Shown: piece by piece, positions 7,918 to 15,581 of the stretch
Position numbering within the stretch: position 1 is the stretch's first letter
Layout: each line of letters begins with the position of its first letter
NCBI RefSeq assembly: GCF_030317145.1
Contig: NZ_JASZYE010000002.1
Coordinates: forward strand, 868,001-932,000
Length of the DNA: 64,000 nucleotides
Direction: 5' to 3'
Origin: Variovorax flavidus
GTDB taxonomy: Bacteria > Pseudomonadota > Gammaproteobacteria > Burkholderiales > Burkholderiaceae_C
Notes under the pieces: generated by a model
What the model saw: only the letters and a program-made list of their open reading frames with translations
Told to the model about the DNA's origin: nothing
Databases searched by the model: none
Made by a program: the position numbers and the translations under genes

Positions 7918-8913
7918 TCAGGGTCGCAGCACGACGCGGTCGGTGCTGCCCGACAGCACCAGGCGGTAGGCATCGAGCGCCTCGTCGAGCGCGAAGGCAC
8001 GCGCCACGGGGAAGGGCTTCAGCGTGCCGCGCTCGAAGCCTTCGCGCATCGCGTCGAGCTGCGCGGTCGAGGCGATGCAGTCCATCGCGAGCGAATCGAT
8101 GCCGACATAGGTGTGCATGCCGCGGTAGAACGCGAAGATGTCGAAGGGCACCGCGCGGTCCTGCGTGGAGATCAGGATCTGCGTCGCGCCCTTGGCCATC
8201 GACTTGTTCGCGGCATCGAAGTAGGCGCTGCCGACGGTGTTGTAGGCGATGTCCACGCCGCGCCCGTTCGTCAGCTCGCGCACGCGGGCAGCGATGTCGC
8301 CCTGCGTGGCATCGACCACGTCGACCGGCGAACTCGCGAAGCCCTCGAAAGCGCCGGCACGCCGCTGCACCGCGATCACGCGCGCGCCGCCTTGCGCAGC
8401 GAGCTGCACTGCAGCCTGGCCGACCTTGCCATTGGCACCGAGCACCAGCACCGTCTGCCCCGATTGCGGCATGCCGCTGCGGCGAAAGCCTTCGTAGGCC
8501 GTGACGAAGGGCACGCCGACGGCGCCGGCCTCGTCCATCGAGATGCTGCGCGGCCGGTCGCGCAGGGCCGCCACCGGGAGCACCAGGAAGCGCGCATGCG
8601 AGCCGTCACGCGTGATGCCGACGTCGCCGCCCGAACCGTAGACCTCGCGGCCGATCCAGTCGCTCGGACCGTCCACCACCACGCCGGCAAAGTCGCGGCC
8701 CGGTGTACGCGGCCACACGGCTTGCGGCATCAGGCCCAGCGCCGCCTTCACATCGCTGGGGTTGACGGCCGCGGCGCCGACCTTGACCACCGCGAAGCCG
8801 GGCTTGGCGACGGGTTGGGGTTGTGGTGCTGCTTCGAGTCGAAGGGCGTCCAGGTTCGCCGCCTTCTGGCTCACGCGCAATGCGCGGGCGCTGTCATTGA
8901 TCACCGCGCTCAT
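7918..8913 (-). CDS. Zinc-independent MDR-family alcohol dehydrogenase/quinone oxidoreductase-like protein
   Basis: The 331-residue protein has a GroES-like N-terminal domain with AAVNPSDVKAALG and TPGRDFAGVV, and an NADPH-binding Rossmann domain with VLVLGANGKVGQAAVQLA near residues 150-170. The catalytic-zinc Cys/His set of alcohol dehydrogenases is missing, which places it with quinone-oxidoreductase-like enoyl reductases. Its start overlaps the stop of the BKACE gene by 4 bases (ATGA), showing it belongs to the same operon. It probably reduces or oxidises an intermediate of the pathway. Confidence 0.87.
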   Translation of the reverse strand: MSAVINDSARALRVSQKAANLDALRLEAAPQPQPVAKPGFAVVKVGAAAVNPSDVKAALGLMPQAVWPRTPGRDFAGVVVDGPSDWIGREVYGSGGDVGITRDGSHARFLVLPVAALRDRPRSISMDEAGAVGVPFVTAYEGFRRSGMPQSGQTVLVLGANGKVGQAAVQLAAQGGARVIAVQRRAGAFEGFASSPVDVVDATQGDIAARVRELTNGRGVDIAYNTVGSAYFDAANKSMAKGATQILISTQDRAVPFDIFAFYRGMHTYVGIDSLAMDCIASTAQLDAMREGFERGTLKPFPVARAFALDEALDAYRLVLSGSTDRVVLRP

Positions 8914-9797
8914 GCCCGGCCCTCCCGCAGTCCCAGCATCGAACGCGCCTCGCGCGCATTCGCGACTTCGCCGCCCAGGCTCTGGATGATGTCGCGCGCC
9001 TTCGCGACGAGCTGCGCATTGCTTTGCGCGAGCACGCCCTTTTCAAGATAGATGTTGTCCTCCATGCCGACACGCACATGGCCGCCGAGCAGCCATGCCT
9101 GCGCGACGATCGGGAACTCCATGCGGCCGATGCCGAAGGCGCTCCAGAAGGCCCCGCGCGGCAGCATGTCGCGGGCGTAGAGCACGGTCTGCGGCGTCGG
9201 CATGAAGCCGTACTTCACGCCGAGCACCAGCGTCCACATGGCGGGCCCTTCGAGCGTGCCGTCGGCGATGAGGTCGAGCGCCATGTGGATGTCGCCCGAG
9301 TCGAAGATCTCCAGCTCGGGCTTCACGCCGGCGTCGCGAATCACCTTCGCCATGCGGCGCACGTTCTTCGGCGTGTTCATGACGACGTCGGGCCCGGAGT
9401 TCATCGTATTGAGGTCGAGCGAGCAGACGTCGGGCTTGATCAGTGCGATGTGCTCGACGCGCTTTTCCGGCGGCAGCAGCGTGCTGCCCGGCGCCGCCAC
9501 CTTGGGGTCGTCCTCGCTCGGGATGAAGCGGCCGCCGGGCCCGGTGGTGAGATTGATGATCAGCTCGCGGTTGACGCGGCGGATGCGGTCCACGACGTCG
9601 CGGTACAGCTCGACCTGCATCGAGGGGCGGCCCGTCTCGGGATCTCGCACGTGGATGTGGACCTGGCCGGCACCGGCTTCCGCAGCGGCGAGACATTCGT
9701 CCGCGATCTGCGCAGGGGTGATCGGCAGGTGCGGCGTCTGCTCCGGCTTCACGAGGTTGCCCGTGACGGCGCAGGTGATGAGGGTCTTCGTGCTCAC
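8910..9797 (-). CDS. Beta-keto acid cleavage enzyme (BKACE, DUF849)
   Basis: The 295-residue TIM-barrel protein matches the BKACE family throughout, with the zinc-binding VHIHVRDPETG motif near residues 46-56, the NLTTGPGG strand, and the C-terminal GGHVRVGMEDN motif. Family members condense a beta-keto acid with acetyl-CoA to give acetoacetate plus a CoA ester; specificity varies widely (3-keto-5-aminohexanoate is the classic substrate). Position in an operon with an intradiol dioxygenase and dehydrogenases suggests a keto acid derived from ring cleavage, but this is inference. It overlaps both neighbouring genes by 4 bases. Confidence 0.93.
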   Translation of the reverse strand: MSTKTLITCAVTGNLVKPEQTPHLPITPAQIADECLAAAEAGAGQVHIHVRDPETGRPSMQVELYRDVVDRIRRVNRELIINLTTGPGGRFIPSEDDPKVAAPGSTLLPPEKRVEHIALIKPDVCSLDLNTMNSGPDVVMNTPKNVRRMAKVIRDAGVKPELEIFDSGDIHMALDLIADGTLEGPAMWTLVLGVKYGFMPTPQTVLYARDMLPRGAFWSAFGIGRMEFPIVAQAWLLGGHVRVGMEDNIYLEKGVLAQSNAQLVAKARDIIQSLGGEVANAREARSMLGLREGRA

Positions 9798-10558
9798 AGG
9801 TGTCTCCCTCCATCGACCACGATGCGCGTGCCGGTGACGAAGCGCAGCGTCGTCGCGAGCGCCTCCACTGTGGCGGCTACGTCTTCAGGCAGTCCGATAC
9901 GCCCCAGCGGCGTCGTGCTGGCCATCTTGGCCTTGAAGTCGTCGCCGCGTCCCGGCACGAAGGCGGATTCGACCGCGCCCGGCGATACCGACACCACGCG
10001 CACGGCCGGCGCCAGTGCCTTGGCGAGCGCGTCGCCCACCACGTCCAGCCCGGCCTTGGCCGCGACGTAGGCGAGATTGCTGCCAACGCCGGTGAATCCG
10101 GCGATAGAGGAGATGTTGACCACCAGCCCGTCACCGCTTGCCTTGAGCAGCGGCGCAAAGGCGCGGATGGTGGCGAACACGCCGCGGAAGTTGGCGCGCA
10201 GTAGCTCGTCGATGAGTTCGTCCGTCAGCGCGTCGAGATCGGCCGCGGGCACCGGCCGCGTGTGGCCGGCGCTGTTCACGAGGATGTCGCCGCGACCATA
10301 GGTGGATTGCACTTCGGATGCCGCGCGTTGCAGGCTGGGCGTGTCGACGATGTCGGCGCGGATCGCCGAATGACGCTGGCCGGCGGCGCTGGGCAGAGCG
10401 GCAGCGCGGGCGTCAGCGTCCTCGCCCTTGCGATGCAGCAGCACGCAGGTCGCACCGAGCGCTGCGAGCCGGCGGGCGCTCGCGTAGCCGATCGCGCCGA
10501 GGCCGCCGGTGATGACGGCCACCTTGCCGTCGAGTCGGGTTGCGGGGTCAAAGCTCAT
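9794..10558 (-). CDS. Short-chain dehydrogenase/reductase
   Basis: The 254-residue enzyme has the SDR nucleotide-binding motif TGGLGAIG (residues 17-24), NSAG in place of NNAG, the catalytic Ser in NISSIAG and the YVAAK motif. The C-terminus ends VDGGRHL as in classical SDRs. I took the ATG at 10558 (MSFDPATRLDGKV) because the Rossmann strand then lies at the usual distance; a longer start would read into the intergenic repeat. It is coupled by a 4-base overlap to the BKACE gene and follows the dioxygenase gene after a gap that holds a copy of the dispersed repeat. It probably oxidises a hydroxy acid or alcohol in the pathway. Confidence 0.92.
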   Translation of the reverse strand: MSFDPATRLDGKVAVITGGLGAIGYASARRLAALGATCVLLHRKGEDADARAAALPSAAGQRHSAIRADIVDTPSLQRAASEVQSTYGRGDILVNSAGHTRPVPAADLDALTDELIDELLRANFRGVFATIRAFAPLLKASGDGLVVNISSIAGFTGVGSNLAYVAAKAGLDVVGDALAKALAPAVRVVSVSPGAVESAFVPGRGDDFKAKMASTTPLGRIGLPEDVAATVEALATTLRFVTGTRIVVDGGRHL

Positions 10559-10603
10559 GAATTTTCCAAGTTGAAGTCGCGTTGAAGGGGCGTCCGGGGG
10601 CTG

Positions 10604-10685
10604 CCGCGGACCCGGCTTCGCCAGTCCGCCAGCAGCGCCCCCTGCAAGGGGGTAGGCGGCCACACGAACTGGGCAAGCCTGGGGG
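10604..10685 (-). repeat. Dispersed ~82-bp intergenic repeat, copy 1
   Basis: This copy starts at CCGCGG and ends in a conserved 31-base core (10655-10685, containing GGCGGCCACACGAA then TGGGCAAGCC). It shares its whole length with copies at 27808, 30729 and 38387. It begins 3 bases behind the stop codon of the intradiol dioxygenase gene. It contains small inverted repeats (CCCCCTGCAAGGGGG and a CCGG-rich arm) but no T tract. It has one core mismatch, AACTGG instead of AAGTGG. Confidence 0.9.
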
Positions 10686-10688
10686 TGC

Positions 10689-11558
10689 TCAAGGTATCGG
10701 TGGGCGAGGGAACTTCATCTCCCCCGGTTCCAGAACGAAGTCGTGCTGCAGGGTCGCGCGCTGTCCGCCTTGCTCAAGCGCATAGCGCCCGATCAGCTTG
10801 CGCGTCACGCCGAACACTGGATCGCTTTCGAGGTTCTCGTCGTCGTCCGCGAACACCTGCGTGATCAGCACCTTGTGCCCCGGCTTGCTGACCATGAAGT
10901 GCAGGTGCGCCGGACGGTTCGGATGCCGAAGCTGCGCACGCAGCAGGTCACCGCAAGGTCCATCGGTCGGCACCGGATAGCCGGCCGGCCGCACGCTGCG
11001 GAAGTGGAAGCGTCCCTCGGCATCGGTCTGGAAGCGGCCGCGGAGATTCATGTCTTCCTGCGCCGCATCCTGGTTCTCGTAGAGGCCCACGGGCGAGGCC
11101 TGCCAGACATCGACGGTGGCGCCGGCCACCGGCTGTCCGTCGGCGGTGCGGACGCTGCCCGACACCTCAAGCGGTACGCCGCCCGGCGTCTCGGAGCGCG
11201 CGATGTTCTCGCCCGCATCGCACACGGGCGCGTTGGCGCGCCAGAAGGGCCCCAGCAGCGCGGCGGGCGATTCGCCTTGCGGGTCCTGGTTGTTGAGCAG
11301 CGCAACCAGCGTCGACACGCCGAGCAAATCGGCCGCCAGTACAACCTCGTTCTTGGTGTCGCCGCTGGCCTGGCCGATGGCGACCAGGAAGCCGAGCGCG
11401 TGCTCGAACTCGTCCTCGGTCAGCTTCACTTCATGCACGAAGGCATGGAGATGGCGGGTCAGCGCGGCCATCACGGTCCGCAGGCGCGGGTCGGGTGTGC
11501 GCTCCATGGCGTGAAGCGCCATCTGCAGCACGGAGTCGGGGGTGGTGACGATGTTCAT
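10689..11558 (-). CDS. Intradiol ring-cleavage dioxygenase (catechol/hydroxyquinol 1,2-dioxygenase type)
   Basis: The 289-residue protein has the helical N-terminal dimerisation domain of catechol 1,2-dioxygenases (about residues 10-100) and a C-terminal beta sandwich. The non-haem iron ligands are visible as Tyr160 (GLYEN), Tyr194 (PAGYPVP), His218 and His220 (RPAHLHF). These enzymes open a dihydroxylated aromatic ring between the two hydroxyls to give a muconate or maleylacetate. The sequence GDTKNEVVLAADLLGVSTLV recalls hydroxyquinol dioxygenases, but no maleylacetate reductase is present. The ATG at 11558 is preferred over an upstream TTG. It is the first gene of the operon, facing a LacI-type operator. 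Confidence 0.9.
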   Translation of the reverse strand: MNIVTTPDSVLQMALHAMERTPDPRLRTVMAALTRHLHAFVHEVKLTEDEFEHALGFLVAIGQASGDTKNEVVLAADLLGVSTLVALLNNQDPQGESPAALLGPFWRANAPVCDAGENIARSETPGGVPLEVSGSVRTADGQPVAGATVDVWQASPVGLYENQDAAQEDMNLRGRFQTDAEGRFHFRSVRPAGYPVPTDGPCGDLLRAQLRHPNRPAHLHFMVSKPGHKVLITQVFADDDENLESDPVFGVTRKLIGRYALEQGGQRATLQHDFVLEPGEMKFPRPPIP

Positions 11559-11574
11559 GGTGGGCTGGGGTTTA

Positions 11575-11588
11575 TGCAAACGTTTGCA
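11575..11588. promoter_or_regulatory. LacI-family operator-like palindrome 1
   Basis: The 14-base sequence TGCAAACGTTTGCA is a perfect palindrome with the central CG pair typical of LacI/GalR operators. It lies 17 bases upstream of the dioxygenase ATG and between the two divergent transcription units, so it is the probable site at which the adjacent LacI regulator controls the catabolic operon. Confidence 0.82.
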
Positions 11589-11675
11589 AATTAAACTCCG
11601 GTTTGGCCCGAACGTAAAATCAGGGTATCCCCTTGACCCTTATGAAAACCGGGTCAAACAGGCAGATTCCTCAAG

Positions 11676-11689
11676 TTCAATCGTTTGCA
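11676..11689. promoter_or_regulatory. LacI-family operator-like palindrome 2
   Basis: TTCAATCGTTTGCA matches the upstream palindrome at 12 of 14 positions. It lies 101 bases from it and ends 3 bases before the chosen ATG of the LacI gene, consistent with autoregulation or looping between the two sites. A perfect inverted repeat TTGACCC/GGGTCAA (11633-11639 and 11651-11657) lies between the two operators and may be part of the promoter. Confidence 0.65.
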
Positions 11690-11692
11690 CTC

Positions 11693-12724
11693 ATGAACCC
11701 TCCCGCCTCCTCCACCGTCACCATTCGCGACGTCGCGCAGGCCGCGGGCGTGCATGTGTCGACGGTGTCCCGCGCCCTCAATCCCGACAAGCGCGGGCTC
11801 ATCAGCGCGGAGGTGCTTCGCGTGGTCGAGGAGGCGGCGCTGAAGCTCGGCTACCGGCCCAACCGGGCGGCTTCGGCGTTGCGCACGGGGCGCACGCACA
11901 CCATCGGCGTGCTGGTGCCGGACATCACCAATCCGGTCTTTCCGCCGATCCTGCAAGGCATCGAGGCCAGCGCCGCGGCGCGCGGCTACTTCGTCTTCGT
12001 GACCAACGTGGTGGACCACGCGTTGGCCCGGCCAATCGTCGAACGCATGCTGGCGCAGCGGGTCGACGGGCTGGTGATGGCGACCGCCACGCGCGACGAT
12101 CCGCTGGTCGACTACATCGCCAAGGCCGGCATGCATGCCGTGCTCGTCAACCGCGCCGACGAGACCGGGCGCCTCCCCGCCGTGGTGAGCGATGACCGGC
12201 TGGCGATGAAGCTCGCGGTCGACCACCTGGTGTCAGCAGGCCACCGGCGCATCGGCCACCTGGCCGGCCCGCAGAACATTCCGACCGGTGTCGGCCGACG
12301 GCAGGGCGTGGAACAGGCGCTACGCGACCGCGGCCTGGAGCTGGCCTGCGTGGCCGAGTGCGAAAGCTACAGCCGCGAAGCCGGCCGGGCCGCGATGCAG
12401 CAATTGCTTGCTGCCCCCACGCGACCCGAGGCCGTGGTGTGCTGCAACGACCTCGTGGCACTCGGGGCGTACGACGTGCTGCGCGAGCAGGGCATCCGCG
12501 TGCCGGAGGACATCTCGATCACCGGCCACAACGACATGCCGCTGGTCGACATGGTGAATCCGCCGCTCACCACCATCCGCCTGCCGCACCGCGAACTGGG
12601 ATGGCGTGCGGCGGAAATGCTCTTCGATGAAATCGAGGGCAAGGCGCTGTCGGCATCGACGGTGGTACTGCGGCCCGAACTCGTCGTGCGCGAATCGACG
12701 CGCGACCGGGCCGCGGCCGGCTGA
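11693..12724 (+). CDS. LacI-family transcriptional regulator
   Basis: The 343-residue protein begins with the LacI HTH (TIRDVAQAAGVHVSTVSRAL) and the hinge helix region (YRPNRAASALRTGRT), followed by a type I periplasmic-binding-protein effector domain (TIGVLVPDITNPVFPPIL onward). I chose the ATG at 11693, which puts the HTH 8 residues from the start; upstream in-frame ATGs at 11642 and 11633 region would add an odd tail. No ribosome-binding site is evident. It is divergent from the dioxygenase operon, which it probably represses until an aromatic or sugar-acid ligand is present. Its stop abuts the stop of the next, convergent gene. Confidence 0.93.
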   Translation: MNPPASSTVTIRDVAQAAGVHVSTVSRALNPDKRGLISAEVLRVVEEAALKLGYRPNRAASALRTGRTHTIGVLVPDITNPVFPPILQGIEASAAARGYFVFVTNVVDHALARPIVERMLAQRVDGLVMATATRDDPLVDYIAKAGMHAVLVNRADETGRLPAVVSDDRLAMKLAVDHLVSAGHRRIGHLAGPQNIPTGVGRRQGVEQALRDRGLELACVAECESYSREAGRAAMQQLLAAPTRPEAVVCCNDLVALGAYDVLREQGIRVPEDISITGHNDMPLVDMVNPPLTTIRLPHRELGWRAAEMLFDEIEGKALSASTVVLRPELVVRESTRDRAAAG

Positions 12725-13201
12725 TCAGCGCGGCTTCTGGAAGCCGCCTTCGATCCAGGCCTCCGCGCTCGCGGTGTTGAGCTTGAAGTCGGGCCTCACC
12801 CGTGCCTCGGCCAGCGTTTCCCCGGCTTCGTCGTGCGCCCGGAGCACGGCATGCGGGTTGTCCTCGTCGGGCACGATCTGCAGCGACACGCGGATGCGCT
12901 CCGAGCCCGCGCCGATGCTCAGGTGCTTGTTGAGCTGTGCGTGCAACTGCTGCTCGTGCCGGCGCAGCACTTCGGAGGCGGTCTTCACCAGCGTGTGGAA
13001 GGCCGGCGCGTCGAGCGGCTTGGGGTTCTTCTTGTCGCGGCCCATGGTCCACGGACCGACCAGCGCGGGCTCGGGGTCGCCGTGGCGCGTCATCGAGACG
13101 GCCCAGCCGTCGTCGTCCTCGTTCTTGATGACTTTCGCGGTCCAGAGCTCGTCGCTCCAGAGGGTGGCTTCCTGAATGGGGGTTGCGGTTTCTTCTGTCA
13201 T
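12725..13201 (-). CDS. Conserved-looking protein of unknown function
   Basis: I do not recognise a family. The 158-residue acidic protein has no signal peptide or membrane segment. The first half contains LWTAKVIKNEDDDGWAV and WTMGRDKKNPKPLD, the middle is a helix rich in His/Gln (LRRHEQQLHAQLNKHL), and the C-terminus ends in WIEGGFQKPR. Codon use fits the surrounding genes. It lies 21 bases behind the glutaminase stop on the same strand and could be the last gene of that operon. Confidence 0.78.
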   Translation of the reverse strand: MTEETATPIQEATLWSDELWTAKVIKNEDDDGWAVSMTRHGDPEPALVGPWTMGRDKKNPKPLDAPAFHTLVKTASEVLRRHEQQLHAQLNKHLSIGAGSERIRVSLQIVPDEDNPHAVLRAHDEAGETLAEARVRPDFKLNTASAEAWIEGGFQKPR

Positions 13202-13222
13202 GGGGGGCGCGTGTCGCGCGAA

Positions 13223-14137
13223 TCAAAAAATGGAAAGGCCGGTGCGCGCAACGAAGAGTTCGAGCGCCTTCATGCCCAGCAACGAATTGCCCGTGGCATC
13301 GAGCGCGGGCGACCAGACGCACAGCGTGAGCTGGTCCGGCACCACGGCGACGATGCCGCCGCCTACGCCGCTCTTGCAGGGCAGGCCGATGGAGAAGGCC
13401 ACGTCGCCGGCTGCGTCATAGGTGCCGCAGGTCAGCATCAGTGCGTTGATGCGGTGGGTGTGGCGCTCGGTCGTGATCTCCGGCTCGCCATCGAAGGGGT
13501 GCGCGCCGTCGCGGCACAGGAAGCACGCCGCGCGGGCCAACTGCAGGCAGTTCATGCGGATCGCGCACTGGTGGAAGTACATGTCCAGTACTTCGCTGAC
13601 GGCGTTGTCGATCTTGCCGAAGCTCTTCATGAAGTTGGCGAGCGCGATGTTGCGGTAGCCGGTGGCTGCCTCGGACGCGGCGACCTCTTCGTCGTAGCGG
13701 ACCGTTTCGCCGCACAGGCTCGACATCAGCGCGAGCACGTCGGGCTTGGCATGGCCCCGGCTCACGAGCCGGTCCGCCACCGCGATCGCGCCCGCATTGA
13801 TGAAGGGGTTGCGCGGCTTGCCGTGTTCGTTCTCGAGTTGCACCAGCGAGTTGAACGGGTTGCCCGAGGGCTCGCGGCCGATGCGTTCCCACAGCGCATC
13901 GCCCATGCACCGCATGGCGAGCGTGAGCGTGAAGAGCTTGGAGATGCTCTGGATCGAAAAGGGTGTGGCCGCATCGCCCGCCGAAGCCTCGACGCCATCA
14001 CGCGTCCGCAGGGCGATGCCGAACTGGTTCGCGGGTACGCGCGCCAGCGCGGGGATGTAGCTGGCCACCGCGCCGCCGGCGCCGAGCAGCGGGCGCATCT
14101 CGGCGTTGATCTGGTCGAGGACGGGCTGGAAGTTCAT
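13223..14137 (-). CDS. glsA: Glutaminase
   Basis: The 304-residue enzyme hydrolyses L-glutamine to glutamate and ammonia in the cytoplasm. It has the serine beta-lactamase-like SIQSISK motif (catalytic Ser and Lys), GNPFNSLVQLE, NPFINAGAI and the C-terminal GVGGGIVAVVP stretch. Length is normal. The open frame continues upstream, but the ATG at 14137 starts the family at MNFQPVLDQI and overlaps the stop of the EamA transporter gene by 4 bases. The pairing with an exporter suggests amino acid turnover or acid tolerance, which is inference. Confidence 0.96.
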   Translation of the reverse strand: MNFQPVLDQINAEMRPLLGAGGAVASYIPALARVPANQFGIALRTRDGVEASAGDAATPFSIQSISKLFTLTLAMRCMGDALWERIGREPSGNPFNSLVQLENEHGKPRNPFINAGAIAVADRLVSRGHAKPDVLALMSSLCGETVRYDEEVAASEAATGYRNIALANFMKSFGKIDNAVSEVLDMYFHQCAIRMNCLQLARAACFLCRDGAHPFDGEPEITTERHTHRINALMLTCGTYDAAGDVAFSIGLPCKSGVGGGIVAVVPDQLTLCVWSPALDATGNSLLGMKALELFVARTGLSIF

Positions 14138-15036
14138 GGCTTCAGGGCGGGCCGCCGGTTCACCAGCACGATCCCGAGTGCCACACCGGCGAGTGCCAGC
14201 ACGAGTTGCAGGGTGAGAGATTCGGACAGTAGCACCACGCCGAACACCAGCGCAAACAGCGGCGTCAGAAAGGTGAAGGACGAGATGCGCGTCGCGGGGT
14301 AGTGCCGCAGCAGCCACATCCAGGCCAGGTAGCTCGCGAAGGCGCCGATGGCCGTCTGCAGCGCGATCGAGAACCACGCGTAGGTCGAATACGAGAAACC
14401 CCAGCGCTCGCCCAGCAGCAGCGACAGCACCGGAGAAACCGCCGCCGTGACTGCGATTTGATAGAAGAGCGTCTTCTCGGCGCTGGCCGTGGCGAGCTTC
14501 GTGGTGCGGATCGCCATGGTCGTGAGTCCCCACAGCACGCCGGCCGTGAGCGCGAGCGCATCGCCGTGCAACTGGCTCGACGTGCTGTGCCCGAAGCTTT
14601 CGCTGAAGGCCAGCACCACGCCCGCGAAGGCCAGCGCCAACCCGACCCATTGCATGCCGTGCAGCCGCTCCGAGGGCACGACGCGCGGCAGCAGCACGGC
14701 GACCACGAAGGGCGCCGTGTAGAGAAACACCGTGAGCCGGGAAGCCGAGGTGTGCTGCAGCCCGATGTAGATGCAGACGAACTCGCCCGCGAACAGCGCG
14801 CCGGCCAGCAGTCCGCCCGGCAGCGTGCCGTCGCGCTCGAACAGGGGCACGCCGCGCGACCTGCACCACAGCCACAGCAGGACGACGGCACCGGTCATGC
14901 GGATCGACGCCTGCCAGAGCGGTGGCACTTCGGTGACGGTCGTCTTGATGAGGATCTGCTGCAGGCCCCAGAACGCGCAGCAGGCGATCAGGATGGTGGT
15001 GGCGCGGGAGTCGAGGTGGTCCTTGCGGTCGATCAT
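14134..15036 (-). CDS. EamA/DMT-family transporter
   Basis: The 300-residue protein has about ten membrane segments in two EamA repeats, beginning with ILIACCAFWGLQQILIK and ending LAGVALGIVLVNRR. DMT transporters export amino acids or other small metabolites. The start at 15036 is supported by a 4-base overlap with the upstream BON gene; its own stop overlaps the glutaminase start by 4 bases. The substrate is not known. Confidence 0.92.
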   Translation of the reverse strand: MIDRKDHLDSRATTILIACCAFWGLQQILIKTTVTEVPPLWQASIRMTGAVVLLWLWCRSRGVPLFERDGTLPGGLLAGALFAGEFVCIYIGLQHTSASRLTVFLYTAPFVVAVLLPRVVPSERLHGMQWVGLALAFAGVVLAFSESFGHSTSSQLHGDALALTAGVLWGLTTMAIRTTKLATASAEKTLFYQIAVTAAVSPVLSLLLGERWGFSYSTYAWFSIALQTAIGAFASYLAWMWLLRHYPATRISSFTFLTPLFALVFGVVLLSESLTLQLVLALAGVALGIVLVNRRPALKP

Positions 15037-15581
15037 TCTTTGTCTTTTTCTTGAGTCGTGGCGAGCGGATAGGGCGGCTTGCCGCGCGTGCCGGTCATGA
15101 GGTCGGGTACCACGGTCTCGACATCGGGCACGGCCTTTGCCGCGCGTTCGAGTCGCCGCGCGAGGTCCCGTGTCGGCACGCAGCCTTGCAGGTAGATCCA
15201 GCGCCGCTGTACCGTGACCCATACGCTGCTGCGGCGCAGGCCCGGCACCGCGTCCAGCGCCTCGCGGATTTCGGGGGCGATGGTCTTGTCATAGCGGTAG
15301 GCATTGCTGTCGTTGCAGCGGCCGGCCAGCCAGCAACTGGTGCCGCGTTCGAGGCGGCCGTGCATTTGCGAGCGCACTTCGGCGGGCGTGTAGAGCGGCC
15401 CCAATGGCACGGGGCAGTCCTTCAGGCCCGACGACACCTGGAAGAAAGGGTCGTCGAAGAAGTTGGTCCGAGCCTCGCTGTCGGCGGCATGGGCTGCCGG
15501 CGCGGCGGTCACGCCTGCGAGCAGCAGCACGGCGACCGATGGCACGCAGGCATGCGCCCGGCGGGAACTCGACCCGGCCAT
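15033..15581 (-). CDS. Exported BON-domain protein
   Basis: The 182-residue protein has a signal peptide (VAVLLLAGVTAAPAAHA, cleavage before ADSEA) and a C-terminal BON domain (about residues 100-165) with alternating strand and helix and SVWVTVQRRWIYLQGCV. BON domains bind membranes or act in envelope stability. Several Cys residues (CPVP, CWLAGRC, QGC) may form disulfides in the periplasm. The start overlaps the stop of the flavin reductase gene (TGATG) and the stop overlaps the EamA start, so it is part of a coupled operon. Confidence 0.85.
   Translation of the reverse strand: MAGSSSRRAHACVPSVAVLLLAGVTAAPAAHAADSEARTNFFDDPFFQVSSGLKDCPVPLGPLYTPAEVRSQMHGRLERGTSCWLAGRCNDSNAYRYDKTIAPEIREALDAVPGLRRSSVWVTVQRRWIYLQGCVPTRDLARRLERAAKAVPDVETVVPDLMTGTRGKPPYPLATTQEKDKE

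Noticed and set aside
14138-14875. Upstream in-frame extension of the glutaminase
   Set aside because: The extension lies inside the EamA gene, is Arg/Ala-rich and precedes the normal family N-terminus.
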